Below are positions 24,620 to 33,457 of a DNA stretch of 43,306 bases, in pieces. Origin of the DNA: Thalassospira sp. UBA1131. GTDB taxonomy: Bacteria; Pseudomonadota; Alphaproteobacteria; Rhodospirillales; Thalassospiraceae. Below the pieces are notes generated by a model that searched no databases, was not told the origin of the DNA, and worked only from the letters and a program-made list of their open reading frames with translations. Every line of letters starts with the position of its first letter. Within the stretch, counting starts at the first letter, position 1. The DNA lies in contig NZ_DCAO01000104.1 of assembly GCF_002311515.1 (NCBI RefSeq), forward strand, positions 144,330 through 187,635, in the 5' to 3' direction. A program made the translations under genes and the position numbers.

Positions 24620-25697
24620 GCGCACACCCCGCACGCGAAGCAATCCCGGCGGCCATCCCGCAACAGACCAGATAATGCCCGTAATTCAGCGTATTATCCG
24701 TCACCATGGTCAGCATCACCGAAAGCAGGATACAGACGGCAAGGCGCACATGGCGCACGGTCCAAAGCATGACACCCCATCCCGCTGCCCAAAGTATCGC
24801 CCCGGTGGTCCCGGTTTCAAACAGCATGCGGAAGTGGTCGTTATGCAAGGCACCAAACGATGCGAAGGATTGGTAGCCGGACAGGATTTCTTCCACCGAA
24901 TCGGCCCCGAAACCAAGCCATCTTTGCCCTAAAGAGCCGCCTTGCCACATCCCCCAGAAATCCTGCCAGAACGCCAACCGCCCGCTGCCATGGGTCAGAA
25001 ACAGGCGCGGTAGATGGGACATCGCAAACCAGCCAGCCACGGCCAATGCGACACTGCCGACAAGCCAGGTCATCGCCCGCGAAAACCGGATCATGCCCAG
25101 CAAATTGACCAACATCGCCAACACCGCAATCCGTGTTTGGCTGAGCAACACCGCCAAGGCCGATCCCACCGCAAGCAGCCGACAGCCACGCCACCCGGCC
25201 ACCGAACAGAGCGCAAAAAGCCCCAAAAACAAGAACGGCTGATTAAGACGCATGCCCTCATGGGTCATCTGAAACGAACTCGAAAGCAGCAGATAAAGCA
25301 CGAGAACCGGCATCATCACCCGAAGGCTGTCCCGGCCAGTCACAAGCCCGACCGACAGCCCGACGGGCAGCATCAAAAGGTTGCCGATCAGGCGGAGTTT
25401 TTCGAGGATTGCCCCATTGCCAGTCGCAATGACACCAATCAGCCCAGCCAGAACCAAACTGCCCGCAATCAAACCCGGCGTAATTCGAACCGGACGGGCG
25501 TATGCGCACAGCATCACAATCCAGAAACCAAGCAGGATAAGCTTGGCGGCCATTCCGCCCGCTGCAATCAGCCAGAGCGAGGTGCCCATCAAAAGATTGC
25601 CCACAAGTACCAACCAGATCGGCAGTGATACTGCTTGGCTGGCGGTTCCCGGCCCCTGCCCGGCGTATTGCACAACCCCGGTCTCAATAGCTTTCAC
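24612..25697 (-). CDS. O-antigen polymerase/ligase family membrane protein
   Basis: 361 residues, about ten membrane helices. The large periplasmic loop late in the protein has the O-antigen ligase/polymerase signature: GQRWLGFGADSVEEIL, then FGALHNDHFRMLFETGTTGAILWA, where G-x-G-x-x-S and H-N-D-H with an E-x-G follow the WaaL/Wzy_C pattern. An upstream Arg (LSQTRIAVLAML) matches the conserved S/T-R. Either polymerisation of undecaprenyl-linked repeats or ligation is possible. Because a second family member lies divergently 89 bases away, one may be polymerase and the other ligase (inference). The next gene downstream overlaps its stop by eight bases. Confidence 0.88.
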   Translation of the reverse strand: MKAIETGVVQYAGQGPGTASQAVSLPIWLVLVGNLLMGTSLWLIAAGGMAAKLILLGFWIVMLCAYARPVRITPGLIAGSLVLAGLIGVIATGNGAILEKLRLIGNLLMLPVGLSVGLVTGRDSLRVMMPVLVLYLLLSSSFQMTHEGMRLNQPFLFLGLFALCSVAGWRGCRLLAVGSALAVLLSQTRIAVLAMLVNLLGMIRFSRAMTWLVGSVALAVAGWFAMSHLPRLFLTHGSGRLAFWQDFWGMWQGGSLGQRWLGFGADSVEEILSGYQSFASFGALHNDHFRMLFETGTTGAILWAAGWGVMLWTVRHVRLAVCILLSVMLTMVTDNTLNYGHYLVCCGMAAGIASRAGCAHE

Positions 25698-25786
25698 CGC
25701 CGTGCCCCCTGCGCAAGCAGCGCGACAGGGTGCGAAAATTCGGCTAGGCTGAAGCTCTTGATTTCAAAGCAGATTGGCTGACCTTG

Positions 25787-27109
25787 ATGCTCTGGCTGGC
25801 GCAAACCTGTCTGATGGCGCAGATCATTCTGGCCCCGCTGTTGCTCGGCGGATTGCGGCCATGGGCGCTTGCCATTCTGGCGATCCTGACCGGTATCGGC
25901 GTGCTTGCGATCTGCCTGCGCCCCGGTCCTGTGCAACTCGGCAAGTACCTGCTGTATCTTTGGATCGGGATCGCTGCGCTGATTGGTTGGGCGATCCTGC
26001 AAAGCCTGCCGATCTGGCCAGTTCAAGCTTATCCGTTCAACGCGCCGCACATCGCACTTGCCCCGCACGGTTGGCTGAATATCGCGGCGTATCTGATCTG
26101 GATGGGCGGTGTTGCGAGCCTGACAGCACTTTTGGCACGCCTTCAAAACCATCTGAACATCACCATCGCCCGCACCATTGTCATCACATGTGCGCTTCAA
26201 GTGGCGCTGGCCGCCGGGGCTGATCTGATGGGATGGCAGACGACATTCTGGTTTGCCAAACAGGCCCATCTTCACGACTGGACCGCCAGCTTCGCCAATC
26301 GTACAGCGTTCGGAAATCTGATGGGGTTGGGTATTCTGGCCTGCCTGTTTTTGTATGATCAAAGTCGGGCGCCGAGCACATCCCAGCGCCTTGATCAGGC
26401 CGGAGGCTGGCTGGCGATTGCTGTCTTGTTTGCCGCGGCTCTTATCGAAAGCCATTCGCGGCTGGCCTTTGTCATGGCGCTGATTGGCGGGGCACTGTTT
26501 ATGATTCTGACCCCGCGCGAAAAAGTGCAAAGCAGTAAGCGGCTGATTGTGATCACGCTTGGCATCATCGCGACCATCACCATCGCAATCATCGCATCGC
26601 CGGAACTTTTCGACCGCTTCACCGACCTTGCCCGCAGTGATCTGATACAGCGCGATGATTTGTGGATCACCGCCCTGCAGGCGATTGCAGAACGGCCATT
26701 GACTGGATGGGGGGCGGATAGCATTGGACTGGTCATTGCTCATTTCGCCACCCCGGACCTGAACGCCAATGCCCACTGGTTTAGCAGCCATAACCTTTGG
26801 CTTGATGGCGCAATCATGTTTGGGGTTCCGGTCATGCTGATCCTCGCAACAGCACTTACACTCGCGATCAAAACGGTTCTTGCGACCTGCCTGCAACCCG
26901 ACACGCGTGCGCTTTTGATCGCCCTTTTTGTCATGGCAATGCTCGGCACCATAGGTGATTGGGTCATGGTCATGCCTGCCCTTATTCTGCCGATGGTGAT
27001 GCTGGGAATGACCAGCTTTGAAGCCGCACTTGCAGCCCATCGCGAAATGCCTGCACCCGTGGGTCACGCGGGGCAATCGCCTGCGCCTGATCCAGAAGCT
27101 TTGCGCTAA
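25787..27109 (+). CDS. O-antigen ligase-family membrane protein (second copy)
   Basis: 440 residues, about eleven helices. The ATG at 25787 directly follows an in-frame TTG, which is less likely to be the start. Wzy_C signatures are SHSRLAFVMALIGG (conserved S-R), then RDDLWITALQAIAERPLTGWGADSIG and WFSSHNLWLDGAIMFGVPVM (HN-x-x-x-x-x-x-x-x-G in the catalytic loop). Longer than its neighbour and only remotely similar, so not a recent duplicate. It is the only gene in the middle of the locus on the plus strand. The last 128 bases overlap, tail to tail, the small anchored protein gene on the minus strand. Confidence 0.9.
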   Translation: MLWLAQTCLMAQIILAPLLLGGLRPWALAILAILTGIGVLAICLRPGPVQLGKYLLYLWIGIAALIGWAILQSLPIWPVQAYPFNAPHIALAPHGWLNIAAYLIWMGGVASLTALLARLQNHLNITIARTIVITCALQVALAAGADLMGWQTTFWFAKQAHLHDWTASFANRTAFGNLMGLGILACLFLYDQSRAPSTSQRLDQAGGWLAIAVLFAAALIESHSRLAFVMALIGGALFMILTPREKVQSSKRLIVITLGIIATITIAIIASPELFDRFTDLARSDLIQRDDLWITALQAIAERPLTGWGADSIGLVIAHFATPDLNANAHWFSSHNLWLDGAIMFGVPVMLILATALTLAIKTVLATCLQPDTRALLIALFVMAMLGTIGDWVMVMPALILPMVMLGMTSFEAALAAHREMPAPVGHAGQSPAPDPEALR

Positions 27110-27374
27110 GCACCAAATCATCCGCGGCCACTATTGCCGCCTTCAGCCCCAGCAAAACCGGATCAAACGGCCTTTCGATCAGCCGCTGTTTAAGCTGTTC
27201 GTCAAGTTCCGAGCCATCGACCACCATCGCATCATGCTCTGCACCAAAGCCGTCTCCGTTGGCAAAGGCGGCACGTTTGTTTTCAAGCTGCGATAGCGCC
27301 CTGCCCTCCGAAACCAGAACCACGCCGCCAGAGCCAAGCAACAGCAGGGCAATCACAATCAAGGCTGCCTTCAT
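26982..27374 (-). CDS. Small membrane-anchored protein of the polysaccharide operon
   Basis: 130 residues. An N-terminal hydrophobic helix (residues 2-22, AALIVIALLLLGSGGVVLV) is followed by a soluble part with a helix-rich motif DLVLSAKLLDQAQAIAPRDPRVQAF that resembles half of a TPR. It is probably an inner-membrane protein with its domain in the periplasm. The ATG overlaps the stop of the Wzc-like gene (ATGA), which strongly supports translation as the last gene of that operon. About a third of the gene is antisense to the end of the plus-strand O-antigen ligase. No named family recognised; it could assist chain-length control or protein assembly. Confidence 0.7.
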   Translation of the reverse strand: MKAALIVIALLLLGSGGVVLVSEGRALSQLENKRAAFANGDGFGAEHDAMVVDGSELDEQLKQRLIERPFDPVLLGLKAAIVAADDLVLSAKLLDQAQAIAPRDPRVQAFRDGLQVRLQSWSFPASPSAE

Positions 27375-29491
27375 GACGTCGGCTCCTCGGTTGCCAGTGC
27401 CGCCTGTGGCTTGCCATAGGCGGCACGCGGCTTGGCACCGTTCAAAACAATGCCCTCCGGCACAATATTGGCTGCACGCAATTGCGACAGGGCTTGGGTG
27501 ATATCACGGCGCTTGCTGTGGCCGCAGCGCAGGGCAAACAGCCTGACATCGGCCAGTCCCAGCGCAATCACACCATCCGCGACGGACAGGATCGGCGGCG
27601 TATCAACAATCACATGATCAAACCGGGTGCGCAGGTGCTTTATCAAATCAGACAATTGACCATCTATCATGCCTGTTGCGATATTTCCCGGCACCGGCAT
27701 GCGCGCACCAAGATATCGATACCCCTCGCCGTTTTCTGCCCCGGCAAGGGCGGCATCCAGATCCACAATCCCCGACATCACATCTGTCAGATCGGCAGTC
27801 AGTTCACCGTCATGTCGCGCCCGGTTTGGCGGTGCCGGGTCATGCAAATCCGCATCGAGAACCATCACTGATGCCCCCAGGCCGGTCAGCTTTTCAGCCA
27901 GCGCATGAACGATGTGACTTTTGCCATCGCCCGAGAGTGCTGAGCCAATTGCAACCACCTGCCCGTCCTTGTGATGTTGATTTGCGACGTCCCTGCCCTG
28001 CACCATGATCCGCATCAGAACTGCCAGATGGCCTGCGGCCTCGTCATGGGCTGAGGTGGTGGCGGCCTTGGTCGCCCTCGACCGTTCCGGAATACGGGCA
28101 AATAACGGGATGCCCAACGCCGTCTGAGGATCAAAATCGTCATCAATGCTCTGATCGAAATAGTGACGCAGCAATGCGGCAACCACAGCGGCAAACAGCG
28201 CCATCATGATCGCCAATATGGCAAGATCGCGCTTGGCCGGAAATTCGGTTGCCGCTGGCAAAGTTGGCGCACGCAGGATCGAAGCATCCCCCTGAAACGC
28301 TGCCATTTCACGGCGCAAGGCTTGCACCTGCTGGCCCAGGTCCTGAACATTCGTGCGCGCCATGGCGACAGACCGCACCAGGGCGGCCTGACCCTGAACG
28401 CTTGTATTGCGGAGCGTCATCCGTTCCTGCCAACGATCCCGTTGGGCCGTAATCAGACGCAGCTTTTCTTCCGCCCCGGCAAGGGTGATATCCATTTGAT
28501 CGGCGATATTGCTGGCGACAGCGCTCAGTTGTTTATGCAGATCGTCCAGTTCTTGCTGCTTGCCCTGCATGGTTGGATGCTTGGGGCCGTAACGCTGATC
28601 AAGCCTGACGAATTCCTGTTTTGTCGTCTCGAATTGTGCCGAGATTTGGCGCACTATCGGATGGCTTGCCACATCGTCAATCGCCAGAAGATCATCAAGG
28701 TTTACCGCGTCATTGCGGCTTTGGCGCGCAAGCCTGAGGCTGACAACCTCCTGCCCCAGTTTTTCAGCCTGCTCATCGAGTGCATAGATGCGATCCAGCA
28801 TCCGCGCATTCTCATCCGGGTCCAGAATACCGGCCCTGTTTTGCAAGCTGGCCAGATCCCCTTCCAGACCATCCAATTCAGTTTGCGCAGATTGAAATTG
28901 CGCCTCCGCCTCGGCAAGTTGCCTTCGAATGGCGGCTTTTTGTCGGTCTTCACGCTGCCAAAGATAACTTTCAACAACGGCCATCAACGCCTTTTGCGCT
29001 GTTTCCGGACGGCTCGCGACAAAGGCCACTTCAATGACCGCCGCATTGCCAATCCGGTTGGTTTCCAGAGCATTGCGAAGATGAGAGATCCCGTCTGTTT
29101 CGAGATCACTGGATATCGGCGTATCCGTCAGGGAAACACCCTCTCCGCGCAAAACCGAAAGTGCGGTGGAAAGTGTTTCCTGCCCTTTGATCTCGGCAAT
29201 TGCCGTTTCGATTTCTTGGGCGGTTACAATGCGCCGGTCAGTGTTGAATGCCGCCGGCATCTGGCGTTCCGCGATTTCCACATTTGCAGAAAGCCCGATT
29301 TCGGTGACGGACCGATAATCCCCTTGCCAATTGGCGATGCCGCTCAGAAGCGCGATCAGGACAACAACAAAGCTCAGTGCCACAACCCCGCGCCGTTGCC
29401 AAAGAATGCTCAACAAATCGCGCAGGGACGGATCAAACCGTTCTTGCGCGACACTGGTAATCGCGACGGGATGGTTGGGATGCTCTGTCAT
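27371..29491 (-). CDS. Wzc-like polysaccharide copolymerase / BY-kinase-type ATPase
   Basis: 706 residues: a cytoplasmic start (LLSILWQRRGVVALSFVVVLIAL), a Wzz-type periplasmic domain with long coiled coils (about 170-390), a second membrane helix near 420-440 (DLAILAIMMALFAAVVAALL), and a P-loop ATPase domain. Walker A is GSALSGDGKSHI (Lys about 524; consensus in tyrosine autokinases is GEGKS/T), Walker A' is VMVLDADLHDP, and Walker B is HVIVDTPPILSVADG. The C-terminal tail ends AAYGKPQAALATEEPTS with a single Tyr instead of the usual tyrosine cluster, so autophosphorylation may be reduced or absent. It controls chain length and export with the O-antigen polymerase. The ATG overlaps the WecG-fusion stop by four bases. 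Confidence 0.9.
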   Translation of the reverse strand: MTEHPNHPVAITSVAQERFDPSLRDLLSILWQRRGVVALSFVVVLIALLSGIANWQGDYRSVTEIGLSANVEIAERQMPAAFNTDRRIVTAQEIETAIAEIKGQETLSTALSVLRGEGVSLTDTPISSDLETDGISHLRNALETNRIGNAAVIEVAFVASRPETAQKALMAVVESYLWQREDRQKAAIRRQLAEAEAQFQSAQTELDGLEGDLASLQNRAGILDPDENARMLDRIYALDEQAEKLGQEVVSLRLARQSRNDAVNLDDLLAIDDVASHPIVRQISAQFETTKQEFVRLDQRYGPKHPTMQGKQQELDDLHKQLSAVASNIADQMDITLAGAEEKLRLITAQRDRWQERMTLRNTSVQGQAALVRSVAMARTNVQDLGQQVQALRREMAAFQGDASILRAPTLPAATEFPAKRDLAILAIMMALFAAVVAALLRHYFDQSIDDDFDPQTALGIPLFARIPERSRATKAATTSAHDEAAGHLAVLMRIMVQGRDVANQHHKDGQVVAIGSALSGDGKSHIVHALAEKLTGLGASVMVLDADLHDPAPPNRARHDGELTADLTDVMSGIVDLDAALAGAENGEGYRYLGARMPVPGNIATGMIDGQLSDLIKHLRTRFDHVIVDTPPILSVADGVIALGLADVRLFALRCGHSKRRDITQALSQLRAANIVPEGIVLNGAKPRAAYGKPQAALATEEPTS

Positions 29492-30951
29492 CTCGGGCTT
29501 GCATCCTCAAGCTCTGGAATTCCGATTGGTTCCTGATAATCCTCAACACCCCAATAGCTATCGACGACGGGGTTTCGCGGGCCACCAACAAAAAGAAGCG
29601 AATAACGCAGCGCCCGTTCGGTTTCAGGTGGCCGCGCCGAACCGACAACACGCGGTGCGACTTCGGGCTCGATGCTTGCGGTAAATGATTGTTGTTCGCC
29701 TGCGAATATCAGTGCTTGATTGGCATTGCGTTCAAACAGGCGCTCTGCCAAATCCGAAGAATTACCCCGGACGATTTCCGAAAGGCGCCCCGGGTCGGGA
29801 TGAAGATCAAGCAGACGCAGAACCACCCCACCCAGCACGGTCTCTAGCAAAAAACGGCTACTACCACCGCCCAGAACCACATCAAACAGACCAAGCAATA
29901 CTTTAAGGCTGTCCTCTGCCACCTGCCAATCGATATCAGATTGTTGGTTGGTGCGATCCTCTGACAGCACAGCTCCGATAAGTGCATCAATTAGCTGGGT
30001 GACGTCTTCGGTGGCCTCGACCTTTGCGATTTCCGCTTCAATCCAGCTGATCGCCGCCTGCCGGTTTTCCAGATCAAACGTCGCTGTGGTTGTCGGCTGT
30101 GCCTGTAAATCAGCGGCGGTTGTCAGCATCATAAAGATGACCGAAATGGTTGCCGTTTTCCGCAAGGCACGCCAAAGGCGCCGGAGTTGAAAGCGCACAA
30201 TCCGTGGCACGACAAGGCGGGCAAATGCCCAAAGCCCACGCCCATAGCGCGGGATCATGTAGCGTGGCTGACAGAAGATACGCCAAAGGAATTCCAACCC
30301 GCACCGCTGCCAGATAACCGGGGCGCGTCTGACATTCCCGGCCAGAACATCAAACGCCCCGCCAACACCCATGGCAAAACCGCATCCGGTCTTGGGCGCA
30401 TACTGATCAACGAACAGCTCCTTGCGCGGGGATGGCAAGGCGACAAAAAGGGCATCTGGTTTGGCCTGTGCAACACAATCGGCCAGCTTTTTATCATCGG
30501 GCTCATAACCGTGATGGGTACCCGCGATGATCAGACCGGGAAAACGTGCAGGCAATACCACCTGTAACTGATCCAAAACATCCTGACGCGCCCCCAACAG
30601 GAAAACCCGCTGGCCATCCTGCGCGAACTGCGCCAGAAGGTCGGTCATCAGATCAATGCCAGTGACGCGCTCTGCAACTTTGATCCCCAACAGGCGGGCT
30701 GCCCACACAATCCCCGTGCCATCCGCCGACAGGCAATCTGCGCGCGAAAGTGCTGAAAACAACCGATCATCGCGCAAGGCTGCGGGCAGTTTGGTTGCAT
30801 TCAGGCAATAATGACGAAAACAGGCTTGGTTGGCAATCGCCGTACCTTTGCGAAGTCCCAAGGCGATATCGGCACAGACGAGACGGCGTCGTCTCGTATC
30901 GAGCGGCAACCCGAAGAAGGCAGCTTTGTGCCCTTTGAGTTCGTCACGCAT
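29488..30951 (-). CDS. WecG/TagA/CpsF glycosyltransferase fused to a periplasmic-type domain
   Basis: 487 residues. The first ~245 are a complete GT26 domain: ACFRHYCLNATKL, ADCLSADGTGIVWAARLLG (the Asp of the catalytic site), RVFLLGARQDVLDQL, KPDALFVALPSPRKELFVDQY, then GVGGAFDVLAGNVRRAP, the family hallmarks. GT26 enzymes transfer a ManNAc-type sugar to undecaprenyl-linked precursor. After a basic amphipathic region (residues about 225-260, many Arg and Trp), a hydrophobic helix (263-283, ISVIFMMLTTAADLQAQ) ends like a signal-peptide cleavage site. About 200 residues follow without a known domain, with helical regions and a Trp-Gly-rich end (VVDSYWGVEDYQEP). This is a GT-to-periplasm fusion; a sequencing frameshift is not needed to explain it. 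It starts the minus-strand operon. Confidence 0.85.
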   Translation of the reverse strand: MRDELKGHKAAFFGLPLDTRRRRLVCADIALGLRKGTAIANQACFRHYCLNATKLPAALRDDRLFSALSRADCLSADGTGIVWAARLLGIKVAERVTGIDLMTDLLAQFAQDGQRVFLLGARQDVLDQLQVVLPARFPGLIIAGTHHGYEPDDKKLADCVAQAKPDALFVALPSPRKELFVDQYAPKTGCGFAMGVGGAFDVLAGNVRRAPVIWQRCGLEFLWRIFCQPRYMIPRYGRGLWAFARLVVPRIVRFQLRRLWRALRKTATISVIFMMLTTAADLQAQPTTTATFDLENRQAAISWIEAEIAKVEATEDVTQLIDALIGAVLSEDRTNQQSDIDWQVAEDSLKVLLGLFDVVLGGGSSRFLLETVLGGVVLRLLDLHPDPGRLSEIVRGNSSDLAERLFERNANQALIFAGEQQSFTASIEPEVAPRVVGSARPPETERALRYSLLFVGGPRNPVVDSYWGVEDYQEPIGIPELEDASPR

Positions 30952-31058
30952 CTGCCACCCCTGTCACCCCGGCCGGACACTTAAAAACGGCAGAAACACA
31001 AAGTTCCTGCTGTTGGCGTCCGTCTTTCGCCACCGTCAACGATTTAAGTCACGGCTAA

Positions 31059-31086
31059 TTGGTTGAATTGAATGGTAACTTATGAT
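31059..31086 (+). promoter_or_regulatory. Candidate promoter of the plus-strand glycosyltransferase operon
   Basis: TTGGTT (31059-31064), a 16-base spacer, then TATGAT (31081-31086), about 40 bases before the GTG at 31128. It lies in the AT-richer 176-bp gap between the divergent WecG fusion and the first GT4 gene. The -35 is weak, so the assignment is tentative. Confidence 0.35.
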
Positions 31087-31127
31087 TGAGTTGCAGGCAA
31101 TATTAGCATCTCAAGGTGATCGCCGCG

Positions 31128-32252
31128 GTGAGGGTGACTTTGCTGACCAACCTTGTGCCACCCTACCGATCTGATGCCTATAACGCGCTTCATCATTGCG
31201 CGGCGGCCGCAGGCGGAGGTTTGCGTGTACTATGTACCCAACATCGCGAACCACAACGCAACTGGTCAATCACAACACCCGCATTTGACCATATCACCTT
31301 GCCGGGCGTTCAAATTCCCCTTGGTGAAAACCGAACCCTATCACTTCCGTTTGGCGTCACCCGGGCTGTTTGCCGTGAACCAAGTGATGCGTTGATCTTA
31401 AACGGTTTTGGCATCGCGCAATGGCAGGCGCAAAACTGGGCGCTGAAACACCGCATTCCGACCGTGCTGCAATTCGATGGCTGGGCAGGCTCCGATGCCC
31501 CCTATGACAATCCGCTTCGGCGCAGATTACGCCGGATCATGATTGCCCGTGCCGATGGCTTTATTGCTGCAAGTTCGCGCGGGGCCGCGTGGTTTGAAAG
31601 CCATGGCGCATCGCCAGATCATATTTGGATCGCCCCCATCCCTCCGTCATTTCCCTTACCCGATATTTCCGCCAACCAAACCTTGGCGGAACGACAATAC
31701 GACATCGTCTGGTGTGGTCGCACAACGGCTTCAAAGGGCTTTGACGTCTTCATGCGGATTGCCGCAGAACTGTCCAAGACAGACATTGCAAACCGTATCG
31801 CCATCGTTGGCAGTACCGACATTAAAAGCACCACAAGGCTTACGCAATCTTCCGGCCTTGGTGATCGGGTGGATGTGTTCGGGCAACTTCCCCACGATCA
31901 ACTGCCGCCCATTCTGACCAACAGCAAGATCGCCCTATTCCCCAGCCGAAATGATGCCTATGGCGTTGGTGTAATTGATGCGATTGCCTGTGGTGCGGTT
32001 GCACTCGCAAGCCCATTCACCGGCTGCGCCCCGGATATTTTGCGCGGTCCCGAAATCCTGCCGATCGATAATCCGCAAGGTTGGATCACGGCCTGCAAAC
32101 GCCTTCTTGATGCGCCGCAACTTCTCGAGGACACGCGTCTGCATCAAGCAAGGGCAATTGCCAATAACACCCCCGCCCATCACAGCGACACCATTTGGCA
32201 GGCAGTTCATCAGGCGGTTAATCATAACCCGGGCATGCGGCGGTGGGGATGA
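31128..32252 (+). CDS. Glycosyltransferase family 4 (first of the operon)
   Basis: 374 residues, GT-B fold. The N-terminal acceptor domain begins MRVTLLTNLVPPYRSDAYNAL; the start is the GTG at 31128, which has AAGGTGA at proper spacing, whereas a GTG at 31116 lies too close to it. The C-terminal donor domain has DIVWCGRTTASKGFDVFMRIAAEL and the nucleotide-sugar motif as PSRNDAYGVGVIDAIACGAVALASP. Here the E-x7-E pair of GT4 enzymes is D-x7-D, a conservative change. It should add one sugar to the lipid-linked repeat in the cytoplasm. The next gene begins inside its stop (ATGA), giving translational coupling. Confidence 0.9.
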   Translation: MRVTLLTNLVPPYRSDAYNALHHCAAAAGGGLRVLCTQHREPQRNWSITTPAFDHITLPGVQIPLGENRTLSLPFGVTRAVCREPSDALILNGFGIAQWQAQNWALKHRIPTVLQFDGWAGSDAPYDNPLRRRLRRIMIARADGFIAASSRGAAWFESHGASPDHIWIAPIPPSFPLPDISANQTLAERQYDIVWCGRTTASKGFDVFMRIAAELSKTDIANRIAIVGSTDIKSTTRLTQSSGLGDRVDVFGQLPHDQLPPILTNSKIALFPSRNDAYGVGVIDAIACGAVALASPFTGCAPDILRGPEILPIDNPQGWITACKRLLDAPQLLEDTRLHQARAIANNTPAHHSDTIWQAVHQAVNHNPGMRRWG

Positions 32253-33457
32253 TCACGCCACATCGTAACCGCACCTTGAAATCCGAACCTTCGGTCTGGA
32301 TGATCAGCCGTGTCGATCAGGCCAGAATTCTTGCCAAGCACCTCGCCGATCAGGAACGGCTGGTACGTTGGGACAGTTTCTGGCGCCATGACGGTACGGG
32401 TCTTATCCGCCCGCCATCACGCCATGTCGGCACTGCGCTTTGCGATATTCCGGGCCGACACTTTCTGCCTGATCTGCTTGGAAAAACGGCCCAAAAGCTT
32501 CGGTTACCGGCACGCAATCTTTATTCCGACGTTCCCCTGTCGCTGCTGGCCGCCTTTAAGATGCCGAACGCCGACATCCTGCATGGGCAGGGCAATTACA
32601 GCCTGCCTGCGATGCGTCGCGCAAAGGCACGCAATATGATCACGATTTCCGATATCACCGGCCAACTGGCCGAAACCCGACATGTTCAGCTTGTCGGCGA
32701 ATATGCATCCCACGGCCGCACCCACCGCGAAATATCGACCTTCCTTGCCGGTCGACGCACGGCAGAAGCCCGATTTGCCGATGCGGTATTTGCGCCCTCG
32801 GATACGGTCGTGGACGGTCTGCAAAGAACTGGTATTGCGCCTGACAAGATATATCTGGTCCCGTTTACGTCGCCGCATTGTCAGGCGCTGTTGGATCGGG
32901 AGCGTTTCAGGCGGGATGATACGGTCATTCGGCTTCTTTATGTTGGCAACCTGTCGCTTGCCAAGGGCACAGCCCATCTTCTGGCGGCTTGGAAAACCAT
33001 CCGCCGCCAGTTCCGTTTAAGGACCGAACTAACCCTGATCGGCGCGGCACACCCCTGTGCCAAGGGCCTGCTTTCAAATCTGCCCGACGGGGTGAATTGG
33101 TCTGGCCCCCTGCCGCACGATCAGGTTGCCAATCATATGTTGTCTTCCGACATTTTCGTCTTTCCCAGCCTGACAGAGGGCAGCAGCCTTGCCACCATGG
33201 AGGCCATGGCAGCCGGTTGTGCCGTCATCACCACGTTCGATGCCGGAAGTCCGGTCATCAATCATCAAAGCGGCCTTATCATCCCGCCAAGGGATCAGGA
33301 TGCGCTTGTAACGGCCGCGTCGGCACTGATCACACAGGCCGAGATGCGCCGAACCATCGCCCAAAAGGCGCGTGATCAAATCGCCAGCGATCTACGCGAC
33401 ACCTATGGCACGCGGGTCGATCATGCATATGAAACCATCCTGTCGCGCCATGGTTAA
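32249..33457 (+). CDS. Glycosyltransferase family 4 (second of the operon)
   Basis: 402 residues. The start is the ATG at 32249, overlapping the preceding stop with GGTGGGG just upstream. The N-terminal domain includes DILHGQGNYSLPAMRRAKARN. The donor domain has IRLLYVGNLSLAKGTAHLLAAW and the GT4 motif PSLTEGSSLATMEAMAAGCAVI with a canonical E-x7-E, then the SGLIIPPRD loop. It probably transfers a hexose or amino sugar to the growing repeat; donor and linkage cannot be read from sequence. It overlaps the flippase gene by eight bases. Confidence 0.9.
   Translation: MITPHRNRTLKSEPSVWMISRVDQARILAKHLADQERLVRWDSFWRHDGTGLIRPPSRHVGTALCDIPGRHFLPDLLGKTAQKLRLPARNLYSDVPLSLLAAFKMPNADILHGQGNYSLPAMRRAKARNMITISDITGQLAETRHVQLVGEYASHGRTHREISTFLAGRRTAEARFADAVFAPSDTVVDGLQRTGIAPDKIYLVPFTSPHCQALLDRERFRRDDTVIRLLYVGNLSLAKGTAHLLAAWKTIRRQFRLRTELTLIGAAHPCAKGLLSNLPDGVNWSGPLPHDQVANHMLSSDIFVFPSLTEGSSLATMEAMAAGCAVITTFDAGSPVINHQSGLIIPPRDQDALVTAASALITQAEMRRTIAQKARDQIASDLRDTYGTRVDHAYETILSRHG

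Noticed and set aside
25694..27121. Long open frame on the minus strand (475 codons) opposite the second O-antigen ligase
   Set aside because: Composition is rich in Arg, His, Gln and Cys with no family resemblance, while the plus strand encodes a clear membrane protein with Wzy_C motifs. It is a reverse-strand shadow caused by GC-rich codon use.
28163..29536. Long open frame on the plus strand (457 codons) opposite the Wzc-like gene
   Set aside because: The minus strand has Walker motifs and Wzz features and is coupled by ATGA on both sides; the plus frame is His/Gln/Arg-rich without any motif.
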